DNA of 12,021 bases from JBKPRX01 sp046734795. GTDB lineage: Bacteria > Actinomycetota > Thermoleophilia > Gaiellales > Gaiellaceae. The notes under the pieces were generated by a model. It was not told the origin of the DNA, did no database searches, and saw only the letters and a list, made by a program, of their open reading frames with translations. Position 1 is the stretch's first letter; each line of letters begins with the position of its first letter. This document shows positions 1 to 5,509 of this stretch, piece by piece. The position numbers were made by a program, and so were the translations under genes. The stretch covers positions 1-12,021 of the forward strand of contig JBKPRX010000016.1 of assembly GCA_046734795.1 (NCBI GenBank). The letters run 5' to 3'.

Positions 1-1
1 A

Positions 2-391
2 GAAGCCCCGAACTTCAACCTCGAAGTGATCCTGCGACCACCCACTGAGGGAAGCACCGGATTCGGACACGTCAAGTTCCGCCAGCCGAACGACGGGGAC
101 AAGATCGTCTACCTCGACACCTGGGTGCGGGACCTTGCGCCGCAACACAGCTATCTGCTTCAGCGCGCAGTCGACGCTCCGAACGCCACCGATGGCAGCT
201 GCACCAGCGGCGCATGGTTGGACCTCGGAGCGATCACCACCGATGATCGAGGCGCCGGCTCCGCGGCCCTCTTCCGAAACCTCCCCGCGTCCGTCGGCAC
301 GAGTTTCGACATCCACTTCCGTGTCGTCGACGCGGCCACGCTGACGCCCGCGCTGGAGAGCGGCTGCTACCAGTTCACGGTCAGCCTCTGA
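2..391 (+). CDS. Hypothetical protein, C-terminal part (5' end outside window)
   Basis: The reading frame is open to the left edge and ends in TGA at 389-391, leaving at least 129 residues. A GTG at 26 could serve as a start, but the frame stays open upstream with protein-like sequence (EAPNFN), so the gene most likely begins before the window. The visible part is rich in beta-prone residues. It has motifs such as GHVKFRQP, FDIHFRVVD and a C-terminal SGCYQFTVSL, and two cysteines (in DGSCTSG and ESGCYQF) that could form a disulfide. This looks like the C-terminal beta-sandwich of a small exported protein, but no N-terminal signal can be seen. I recognise a general resemblance to actinobacterial hypothetical secreted proteins and no defined family. 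It is not obviously linked to the sugar genes downstream, from which it is separated by about 340 bp. Confidence 0.7.
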   Translation, partial: EAPNFNLEVILRPPTEGSTGFGHVKFRQPNDGDKIVYLDTWVRDLAPQHSYLLQRAVDAPNATDGSCTSGAWLDLGAITTDDRGAGSAALFRNLPASVGTSFDIHFRVVDAATLTPALESGCYQFTVSL

Positions 392-432
392 GAGGCCATC
401 CGTAGCGTCCACGGGCTGACGGAGTGTCGAGT

Positions 433-484
433 GCCGGCGGTGTGCCGGCCGAAGTCCGGCAGCGTGTCCCCAGGTCGGCCGGAC
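433..484. terminator. Inverted repeats, possible transcription terminator
   Basis: Two overlapping fold-back signals lie about 40-90 bp after the stop of the hypothetical gene. GCCGGC occurs at 433-438 and again at 444-449 with a 5-nt loop. GTCCGGC at 454-460 can pair with GCCGGAC at 478-484 across a 17-nt loop. No U-tract follows either stem. A factor-independent terminator is therefore only possible, although many high-GC actinobacterial terminators lack a U-tract. The position, downstream of one gene and facing the end of the opposing operon, fits a terminator. Confidence 0.3.
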
Positions 485-568
485 GAGAGTCACCTGCACC
501 GCCGCCGAAGGCAGGGGCATACGCCACCGCGCGCTCCAAGCCTGTACGGCGCTAAGCGAGACCGCAAC

Positions 569-585
569 TGGTCACGTTTTGGTCA
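569..585. repeat. Short direct repeat TGGTCA, 11-bp period
   Basis: TGGTCA at 569-574 is repeated at 580-585, so the two copies sit on the same face of the helix. The sequence between them is T-rich compared with the surroundings. It lies about 110 bp from the tRNA-like 3' half. A recombinase arm site or protein-binding site is conceivable; a six-base repeat can also arise by chance. Confidence 0.25.
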
Positions 586-694
586 AGCAGCCGCGACGAA
601 ACAGGGCTACCGGTCGCGAAGGCGCCGAGCCTGGAACCGCCTGCGCGGCGCACGTGGCGAAGTACGGCAAACGGTGGCGACAGCTTGCAACCAA

Positions 695-736
695 ATCGCA
701 CCCAGGAGGTCGCCGGTTCGAGTCCGGCTAGCTCCA
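695..736 (+). other. 3' half of a tRNA-Ala(CGC)-like sequence; candidate attachment-site relic
   Basis: Read on the plus strand, this stretch matches a tRNA from the anticodon loop to the discriminator base. There is a loop with U33, anticodon CGC at 697-699 and A37, then the 3' anticodon strand CCAGG (702-706) and variable loop AGGTC (707-711). A perfect 5-bp T stem GCCGG/CCGGC (712-716 with 724-728) closes a TTCGAGT loop. The 3' acceptor strand TAGCTCC (729-735) and discriminator A at 736 follow. The acceptor strand carries U70, the partner of the alanine identity pair G3:U70. The matching 5' half is not in its normal place, because the bases just before 695 do not pair with CCAGG. A GGGCTA at 604-609 and a CCTGG at 630-634 could pair with the 3' half, but with about 60 extra bases between. 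A displaced 3' half is what integrating elements leave at tRNA sites. No integrase gene is in the window. Confidence 0.6.
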
Positions 737-1528
737 CTCCACAGCGCCGCGAGACCGATCGAGCGTGAGCCGCTCGCCGCCGCCGAGCACCCGGTAGGGC
801 TGCTGGAGGCTCGCGCACGCCTCCTCGAACTCGTCCGGGGACGCCGTGTTGAACTCGAACATCTCGAAGTGGCAGGGAACGGCAAGGGCGGCTCGCGCCT
901 CCTTCGCAAGCCGTGCCGCGTCGCGGCCGTCCATGTTTCCGAGCATGCCGTTGATCGGCAGGATGGCGATGTCGGGCGCGAACGGCCGCAGCCGCTCTGC
1001 GAGGCCGGGGTAGGCCGTGGTGTCGCCGGCGTGGTAGAGCGTCCAGGGGCCGCAGCGGACGACGAAGCCGACGGCGCCGCCGGGGACCTCGTGCTCGGCC
1101 GGCACGGCCGTGAGCTCGAAGCCTGCGATCGTGATCGTCTCGTCGATGTCCACTGTGCGCGGGACGAGGCCGGCGCGCTCGAATGCGAGCGCGCGGAGCT
1201 CGGGCGGACAGACGAGCACGCGCGGCCGAAGGGTGCGCAGCGTCACCGGATCGAGGTGGTCGGTGTGGCCGTGGCTGGCCGTCACCACGTCCACGAACGA
1301 GAGCCGCGCTGGGTCGACCACGCGTCGCGTCATCCGCACGTGCGGGGTTGCCGTCCCGGCGTACTTCTCGGTCAGCGAGTCCGAGAGGTAGGGGTCGAGC
1401 AGTAGGTACCGATCGTCGAGCTTCACCAGGAAGCCGCTCTGGCCGAGCCACCAGAGATGCAGGGCGCCGACGGCCGCCGCCTCGACGTCGCGCAAGAATG
1501 CGTCGTCTGCCAGCGCGGGCTCGATCAG
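728..1528 (-). CDS. UlaG-like metallo-beta-lactamase-fold hydrolase
   Basis: A 266-residue metal-dependent hydrolase of the metallo-beta-lactamase fold. The signature HGHTDH is at residues 86-91 (H86, H88, D90, H91). Further expected metal ligands are H146 (AEHE), D169 in YHAGDT and H220 in VPCHFE. The PINGMLGNMDG segment near residue 191 and the overall length resemble the UlaG branch, whose founding member is L-ascorbate-6-phosphate lactonase, so a sugar-lactone or phosphodiester substrate is plausible but unproven. The protein has no signal peptide and should be cytoplasmic. No ATG/GTG/TTG start fits well. A CTG at 1526-1528 overlaps the TGA of the upstream methyltransferase gene (CTGA) and sits 8 nt after GAGGAG, so translational coupling from CTG is my choice. 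TTG at 1493-1495 is the alternative. The TAG stop (728-730) lies inside the tRNA-like acceptor sequence. Confidence 0.85.
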   Translation of the reverse strand: MIEPALADDAFLRDVEAAAVGALHLWWLGQSGFLVKLDDRYLLLDPYLSDSLTEKYAGTATPHVRMTRRVVDPARLSFVDVVTASHGHTDHLDPVTLRTLRPRVLVCPPELRALAFERAGLVPRTVDIDETITIAGFELTAVPAEHEVPGGAVGFVVRCGPWTLYHAGDTTAYPGLAERLRPFAPDIAILPINGMLGNMDGRDAARLAKEARAALAVPCHFEMFEFNTASPDEFEEACASLQQPYRVLGGGERLTLDRSRGAVEWS

Positions 1529-2559
1529 AGGCCGAGCTCCTCGCGCACGATCTCGACGCCTCGGACGAGGTTCGCGAGCTTCTGCCGCGCGGCCCAGCGG
1601 GCCGTCTGGCTGAGGCCGCAGTCCGGGGCGAAGGACAGGCGTTCGGGCGGCGCGAGCTGGAGGAAGTGCCGCACCCGGCGCGCGAGCTCGTCTGGCGGCT
1701 CGATCCAGTAGCTCTTGACGTCGACGATGCCGACCGCGACGTCTCGGCGTTCGGCGATCGTCGCGACGATCTCGCTTTCGGCGAACTCGCGGCTCGCCAT
1801 CTCCACGTGGATCTCGTCGATGGCGAGCTCCAGGAAGGCAGGGAACATCGCCGCGTAGCGGCGCGGGCCGATGGCGCGTCCCTTGTAGTTTCCGAAGCAG
1901 AGGTGGGTCGACAACCGCGCGCGCCCCTGCACGCGCTCGACGGTCCCGTTGAAGAGGTCGACGAGGCGCGAGGTGTCCTCCCGGTGCGCGTAGCAGCTCA
2001 TCGAGGGCTCGTCGACGGTGATCTCGCTGCAGCCCGCGTCGGCCAGCGCTTCGAGCTCGGCCGCGACGACCGGCCGGAGCGCCTCGGCGACGGCGTAGCG
2101 ATCCGGGTAGCGCTCGTTGGGGACGAGGCGCCCGCTGAGCGTGTACGGACCGGGCACGCTCACCTTGAGTGCCGGGCCCGGGGGTGCGAGCCGGCGCAGT
2201 CGCTCCCATTCGACGAGGACTCCAAGGCCGCCGGGAGCCGCCAGCTCACCGACGATCTGATGGCGCCCGCGCTGGTCGTGCGCCGGCGGGCCGAATCTCC
2301 GCGGGGCCTCGAGTTCGCGCTCGATCCCCTCCAGGTGGCCGTAGAAGGAGAGATTGAAGTCGAGGCGTGTCTGCTCGCCGTCGGTGATCACGTCGAGGCC
2401 GGCCTGAACCTGGTCGTGGATCGCGCAGACGACCGCGTCGTCGACGAGCTCAGCCAGGTCGTCGGGGCCGAAGTCGTCGAGGTGCGCCCTGGCGTGCTCG
2501 AGCCAGCCCGGGAGCGGATAGCTGCCGACCATGGTCGTCCGGAGCGCGCGTTCCTTCAT
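1525..2559 (-). CDS. MetE-like (cobalamin-independent methionine synthase C-terminal family) methyltransferase
   Basis: A 344-residue protein corresponding to the catalytic C-terminal barrel of MetE, without the N-terminal domain that makes full MetE about 750 residues. An N-terminal TTMVGSYPLPGW and a DGEQTR motif (VITDGEQTR) are typical of the family. The zinc-site signature is present in order: H and C in STHLCFGNYKG, E in IHVEMASRE, and C in FAPDCGLSQTARWA. Stand-alone MetE cores act as methyltransferases with methyl donors other than the polyglutamyl folate used by full MetE, or as related thiol transferases such as epoxyalkane:CoM transferase; the donor here is unknown. ATG at 2557-2559 is chosen because GAGGA lies 7 nt upstream and homology starts at once; a longer frame upstream adds unlike sequence overlapping deoC. 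It heads a two-gene minus-strand operon with the UlaG-like hydrolase and diverges from deoC with 17 bp between starts. Confidence 0.85.
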   Translation of the reverse strand: MKERALRTTMVGSYPLPGWLEHARAHLDDFGPDDLAELVDDAVVCAIHDQVQAGLDVITDGEQTRLDFNLSFYGHLEGIERELEAPRRFGPPAHDQRGRHQIVGELAAPGGLGVLVEWERLRRLAPPGPALKVSVPGPYTLSGRLVPNERYPDRYAVAEALRPVVAAELEALADAGCSEITVDEPSMSCYAHREDTSRLVDLFNGTVERVQGRARLSTHLCFGNYKGRAIGPRRYAAMFPAFLELAIDEIHVEMASREFAESEIVATIAERRDVAVGIVDVKSYWIEPPDELARRVRHFLQLAPPERLSFAPDCGLSQTARWAARQKLANLVRGVEIVREELGL

Positions 2560-2564
2560 GGGGC

Positions 2565-2570
2565 TATCCT
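2565..2570 (+). promoter_or_regulatory. Putative leaderless -10 element (TATCCT) for deoC
   Basis: TATCCT fits the actinobacterial -10 consensus TANNNT. Its last base is 6 nt before the deoC GTG at 2577, which would put the transcript start at the start codon. No Shine-Dalgarno sequence precedes the GTG. No clear -35 hexamer is seen in the expected place, which lies within the opposing coding region. Confidence 0.5.
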
Positions 2571-2571
2571 C
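2567..2571 (-). promoter_or_regulatory. Ribosome binding site of the MetE-like gene, inside the deoC -10 hexamer
   Basis: Reading the minus strand, GAGGA is followed by 7 nt and then the ATG at 2559. The same bases on the plus strand form most of the TATCCT hexamer placed before deoC, so one short block appears to serve two purposes. A leadered mRNA for the MetE-like gene would have to start inside the deoC coding region. Confidence 0.5.
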
Positions 2572-2576
2572 GCGCC

Positions 2577-3299
2577 GTGGCGAACCCGACGGTGGCAAGC
2601 CTCACGTACGAGCAGGTCGCGAAGACCATCGACCATTCGCTCCTGCGGCCGGAGCTCGACCTCGAGTTCGTCCGCACTGGGGTCGAGCTCGCGCGCCGCT
2701 ACGGCGTCGCCTCCGCGACCGTCCGGCCTGCAGATGTCGCGCTCGGGGTCGAGCTCCTGGACGGCTCCGACGTGTTCGTGTCCACGGTGGTCGGGTTTCC
2801 GCACGGGAGCTCGGCGACGGAGACGAAGGCCTTCGAGGCCGCGCGCGCGGTCGAGCTCGGCGCCCGCGAGATCGACATGGTGCTGAACATCGGCCGGCTT
2901 CGCTCGGGCCGGGCGGACGAGGTTCGCGAGGAGATCGCCGCCGTCGTGGCCGTGGCGCAGGCGCGTGGGGCGATCGTCAAGGTGATCTTCGAGAACGCGT
3001 ATCTCGACGACGCGCAGAAGGAGCTCGCCTGTCGGCTCTCGGAGGAGGCCGGCGCCGCGTTCGTCAAGACCTCGACCGGGTTCGCGCCTGGCGGCGCGAC
3101 GATCGACGACTTGAAGCTGATGCGCCGCCGCGTCGGCCCGCAGGTGCAGGTGAAGGCGGCGGGCGGCGTGCGCACGCTGGACGCGCTGCTCGAGGTGATG
3201 GCGGTCGGAGTCACGCGGATCGGAGCGACGGCGACGGAGACGATCCTCGAGGACTTCAAGGCGCGCAAGGCGGCGCTCGAACCCGCCGCCGTGGGCTAG
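2577..3299 (+). CDS. deoC: Deoxyribose-phosphate aldolase
   Basis: A 240-residue class I aldolase that cleaves 2-deoxy-D-ribose 5-phosphate to glyceraldehyde 3-phosphate and acetaldehyde in the cytoplasm. The family hallmarks are present: IDHSLLRPE at 18-26, VVGFPHGSS at 71-79, and EIDMVLNIG with the proton-relay Asp at 100. The Schiff-base Lys is at 164 in FVKTSTGF, and the second active-site Lys at 193 is in VKAAGGVRT. Length is normal for the short actinobacterial/firmicute type. GTG at 2577 is chosen because it lies immediately before the conserved N-terminus and 6 nt after a -10-like hexamer. The gene stands alone on the plus strand between two minus-strand operons. Its TAG stop shares the bases CTA/TAG with the stop of the opposing ROK kinase gene. 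In this locus it may serve nucleoside/deoxysugar use or cleave a related phosphosugar; the exact substrate is inferred from the family. Confidence 0.93.
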   Translation: MANPTVASLTYEQVAKTIDHSLLRPELDLEFVRTGVELARRYGVASATVRPADVALGVELLDGSDVFVSTVVGFPHGSSATETKAFEAARAVELGAREIDMVLNIGRLRSGRADEVREEIAAVVAVAQARGAIVKVIFENAYLDDAQKELACRLSEEAGAAFVKTSTGFAPGGATIDDLKLMRRRVGPQVQVKAAGGVRTLDALLEVMAVGVTRIGATATETILEDFKARKAALEPAAVG

Positions 3300-4177
3300 G
3301 CGCACTCGGCCGCCCACAGCGCAGCTCCGATTGCTCCGGCACCGGCGCCGAGCTCCGCCGGCACGACGTCGATTTGCTCGACCGGCGCGACGCGCACCCG
3401 CTCGCGCAGCTCGTCGCGGATCGGGTCGAGCAGCAGGTCACCGGCTCCTGCGACGCCGCCGCCGACGACGATCCGCTCGGGCGCGAGCAGGAGCACGGCG
3501 TTGGCGAGCGCGATCCCAAGAGCGCGCCCGGCCTGCTCCAACGCGCCGCGTGCCCGCTCGTCGCCGGATTGCCCGGCTTCGACCGCTTCCTCCACGGTGG
3601 CGCGTCCGGCGGAGGCGGCGATCGCCCCGGCGCACGCAATCGCCTCCACGCAGCCCTGATTCCCGCACCCGCAGACGGGGCCGGCCGGATCGACCGTCTG
3701 GTGACCGAACTCGCCTGCGGTACCGATCCCGAGGTGCAGCCGCCCGTCGACGACCACGCCACCGCCCACTCCGGTGCCGACGGTGACGAAGAGCGCCGTC
3801 CGGCACCTGCGTGCGGCGCCGAGCCTCGACTCGCCGACGGCGAAGGCGCGCGCGTCGTTGACGAGCACCGCGGGAGCGCCGAGAGCGGCCGTGACCGGTG
3901 CGCATACCGGCGTGCCCGCCCAGTCTCCGGGGAGGTTGGGGAGGAAGGTCGCCGTGCCGGCGGGGCCGTCGAAGACGCCCGGGAGCCCCACCCCGACCGA
4001 GGCCACGCGGCGGCCGTCGAGCGCGGCGGCTCCGATCTCGGCGAGGCGCTGGACGACCCGCCCCGGACCCTCGCGCGCCAGGGTGGGCGCCGAGCCCAGC
4101 GCGGCGACTCCGTCCCCCTCGACGACCGCCCACTTGATGTTCGTCCCGCCGAGGTCGAGGCCGAGGTGCAGCGTCAC
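3296..4177 (-). CDS. ROK-family sugar kinase (glucokinase-like)
   Basis: A 293-residue ATP-dependent sugar kinase of the ROK family. The N-terminal phosphate-binding loop DLGGTNIKWA is at 8-17, the catalytic Asp is in VLVNDARAF (N107, D108), and the second ATP-site loop VTVGTGVGGG is at 131-140. The sugar-binding GEFGHQ is at 155-160. The ROK zinc motif is complete: H159, C169, C171 and C176 in GPVCGCGNQGCVE, followed by E178. It lacks the N-terminal helix-turn-helix of ROK repressors such as NagC or XylR, so it is an enzyme rather than a regulator. The GTG start (4175-4177) overlaps the TGA of the upstream SDR gene as GTGA, which indicates translational coupling in a two-gene operon. Glucose, another hexose or an amino sugar are all possible substrates. 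The stop overlaps that of deoC on the other strand. Confidence 0.9.
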   Translation of the reverse strand: MTLHLGLDLGGTNIKWAVVEGDGVAALGSAPTLAREGPGRVVQRLAEIGAAALDGRRVASVGVGLPGVFDGPAGTATFLPNLPGDWAGTPVCAPVTAALGAPAVLVNDARAFAVGESRLGAARRCRTALFVTVGTGVGGGVVVDGRLHLGIGTAGEFGHQTVDPAGPVCGCGNQGCVEAIACAGAIAASAGRATVEEAVEAGQSGDERARGALEQAGRALGIALANAVLLLAPERIVVGGGVAGAGDLLLDPIRDELRERVRVAPVEQIDVVPAELGAGAGAIGAALWAAECA

Positions 4178-4893
4178 CGAGCCGTCCAGCCGCCGTCGAC
4201 GGTCAGCACGGCGCCCGTGACGAAGGGGGCGCTCGCGAGGTACACCGCCGCGCCGGCGACGTCCTCGGCGCGCCCGGGCTCCCCCGTGAGGGGTTGCAGC
4301 TCGCGTAGCCGAGCCATCGTCTCGGCGTCGCTCCTGGCGCGCTCGCTCATCGGCGTGTCGATCAGGCTCGGGCAGATCACGTTCACGCGAATCCCGTCGC
4401 GGGCGTACGCGGCCGCCATCGCACGTGTGAGCGCGACGATCGCGCCCTTGCTCGCCGCGTACGCGTGGGTGTCGAAGAGCTCGGAGCCGACGAGGCCGAG
4501 CACGGAGCTCAGGTTGACGATCGCGCCGCCGCCCGCGCGGCGAAGCGCCGGAATCGCGAACTTGGAGCACAGGAACACGCTCTTCAGGTTTGCGTCGAGC
4601 ACTGCGTCCCAGGCCTCCTCCGTGCACGTCTCCACCGGCCCGTCGCCGAGCCGGCGCCCGCTGATCCCGGCGCCGTTGAAGACGACGTCGAGCCGCCCGA
4701 GCCGCTCCTCCGCCGCAGCCACGGCATGCTCGGCCTCGCTGGCGCGGGAGAGGTCGTAGACGAGATCGGCGTCGACGCGATCGGCGCCGACGACGCTCGC
4801 ACCAGCGTCCGCAAGGGCGCGCGCGACCGCGCTGCCGATCCCGCCCGCCGCACCCGTGACGAGCGCAGCCTTGCCCTCGAGCACGGGCCCCAT
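4174..4893 (-). CDS. SDR-family NAD(P)-dependent oxidoreductase
   Basis: A 239-residue classical short-chain dehydrogenase/reductase. The cofactor motif TGAAGGIG lies near the N-terminus after GKAALV. Next come the NAG-type segment VFNGAGISG, the catalytic Ser in VNLSSVLG, and the catalytic Tyr and Lys in HAYAASKGA. A C-terminal LTVDGGWTAR matches the usual end of sugar/polyol dehydrogenases of this family. An acidic residue after the second strand (GADRVD) suggests NAD+ preference. The ATG at 4891-4893 puts the Rossmann fold directly at the N-terminus; longer upstream sequence in this frame overlaps the divergent aldolase gene and is unlike an SDR. It heads the operon with the ROK kinase, with a 4-nt overlap. 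A role in oxidising a sugar, sugar acid or polyol is inferred from context. Confidence 0.9.
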   Translation of the reverse strand: MGPVLEGKAALVTGAAGGIGSAVARALADAGASVVGADRVDADLVYDLSRASEAEHAVAAAEERLGRLDVVFNGAGISGRRLGDGPVETCTEEAWDAVLDANLKSVFLCSKFAIPALRRAGGGAIVNLSSVLGLVGSELFDTHAYAASKGAIVALTRAMAAAYARDGIRVNVICPSLIDTPMSERARSDAETMARLRELQPLTGEPGRAEDVAGAAVYLASAPFVTGAVLTVDGGWTAR

Positions 4894-4898
4894 CGCCG

Positions 4899-4904
4899 TA
4901 GAGT
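4899..4904 (+). promoter_or_regulatory. Putative leaderless -10 element (TAGAGT) for the KDPG-type aldolase
   Basis: TAGAGT fits TANNNT and ends 8 nt before the GTG at 4913; an overlapping GAGTCT (4901-4906) ends 6 nt before it. No Shine-Dalgarno sequence is present. On the opposite strand, GAGACT at 4907-4902 lies 8 nt before the SDR ATG and could be the matching weaker -10. The two start codons are only 19 bp apart. Confidence 0.45.
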
Positions 4905-4912
4905 CTCGCACG

Positions 4913-5509
4913 GTGACCGCGGCGATCGAGGCGATCCGGAGCCGGCGCATCGTCGCGATCCTGCGGCGCGTCGCGGAGCCGGCGCGCGTCGTGCAGGCGT
5001 TGCGGGAAGGCGGGATTGGCGTCGTCGAGATCACCCTCGACTCGCCGGACGCGCTCGAGACGATCCGGCGTCTCCGCGACGATCCCGGCCTCGTCGTGCT
5101 CGCCGGTACGGTGCGGACCGCTGACGAGGCGCGTGCCGCCGCCGAGGCCGGCGCGCAGGCGTGTGTCGGCCCGGCGCTCGTGCCCGAGGTGCTCGAGACG
5201 TGCCGCGAAGCCGGGCTGCCGGCCGTTCCCGGCGCGATGACCCCGACCGAGGTCGAGACGGCGTGGCAGCTCGGGGCGGCGATGGTGAAGCTCTTCCCGG
5301 CCGCGCGGCTCGGCCCTGAGTACGTCCGCGACCTTCGCGAGCCGCTGGCGGACGTTCCCCTGCTCGTCACGGGCGGCGTCGACGGGGCGAATGCAGCGGC
5401 CTTCCTCCGCGCGGGTGCGGCCGCGGTGGGCGTGGGCTCGGCGCTCACCGGCGCACCCGACGTCGCCGCGGCGGCGCGGCAGCTCGTACGATCGGCGCGC
5501 GATGCCTGA
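4913..5509 (+). CDS. eda: 2-keto-3-deoxy-6-phosphogluconate (KDPG)-type aldolase
   Basis: A 198-residue class I aldolase of the KDPG/KHG family. It cleaves 2-keto-3-deoxy-6-phosphogluconate, or its galactonate or 4-hydroxy-2-oxoglutarate counterparts, to pyruvate and an aldehyde (glyceraldehyde 3-phosphate for KDPG). Seen in order: VAILRR at 14-19, the catalytic Glu in VVEITL (E39), LAGTVRT at 63-69, PGAMTPTE at 106-113, the Schiff-base Lys in VKLFPA (K126), and the phosphate-binding LLVTGGV near 150-156. Length is typical of the family. GTG at 4913 is chosen over the GTG at 4856 because the family fold starts at once and the upstream codons overlap the SDR gene. It is first in a plus-strand operon; its TGA (5507-5509) overlaps the start of the next gene. 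The gene symbol rests on the family only, so KDPG versus KDPGal specificity is open. Confidence 0.88.
   Translation: MTAAIEAIRSRRIVAILRRVAEPARVVQALREGGIGVVEITLDSPDALETIRRLRDDPGLVVLAGTVRTADEARAAAEAGAQACVGPALVPEVLETCREAGLPAVPGAMTPTEVETAWQLGAAMVKLFPAARLGPEYVRDLREPLADVPLLVTGGVDGANAAAFLRAGAAAVGVGSALTGAPDVAAAARQLVRSARDA
5487..5492 (+). promoter_or_regulatory. Possible internal -10 element (TACGAT) before the first Gfo/Idh/MocA gene
   Basis: TACGAT inside the 3' end of the aldolase gene ends 9 nt before the ATG at 5502, and no Shine-Dalgarno sequence precedes that ATG. It could give an extra leaderless or near-leaderless start. A hexamer this loose is expected by chance, so this is weak. Confidence 0.25.

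Larger units (their letters stand above)
392..727. other. Gene-free stretch of about 335 bp
   Basis: No credible coding sequence is seen on either strand; the long open frames here are GC-driven and lack any family resemblance. The stretch holds three things: inverted repeats just after the hypothetical gene (433-484), a direct repeat TGGTCA at 569-574 and 580-585 spaced one helical turn apart, and most of a tRNA 3'-half-like sequence at its right end. It contains locally less GC-rich patches (for example around 566-580 and 686-700). Together these look like the residue of an integration or rearrangement junction rather than a promoter region, because both flanking genes point their 3' ends into it. 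Confidence 0.6.

Noticed and set aside
603..736. Complete, functional tRNA or tmRNA
   Set aside because: Only the 3' half is convincing. The D arm is poor, the 5' acceptor lacks one pair, about 60 nt interrupt the anticodon stem, and no tmRNA tag frame or 5' domain is present.
431..1405. Plus-strand open frame of 324 codons
   Set aside because: It runs antisense to the UlaG-like gene, has low-complexity Arg/Glu/Val composition typical of GC-rich shadow frames and shows no motif.
552..1451. Long minus-strand frame containing the peptide LAGLEPATSWV
   Set aside because: That peptide is the reverse-complement reading of a tRNA 3' end and turns up as a spurious annotation in many genomes. The rest of the frame is Arg/Ala/Pro-rich shadow of the UlaG-like gene.
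2560..2576. Riboswitch between the MetE-like gene and deoC
   Set aside because: A gap of 17 bp is far too short for a cobalamin or S-adenosylmethionine riboswitch.
1183..2886. Plus-strand open frame of 567 codons
   Set aside because: It is antisense to two well-supported enzymes and then overlaps deoC in another frame; no domain is recognisable.
2531..4759. Plus-strand open frame of 742 codons
   Set aside because: It spans deoC out of frame and lies antisense to the kinase and SDR genes. The length comes from the scarcity of stops at high GC.
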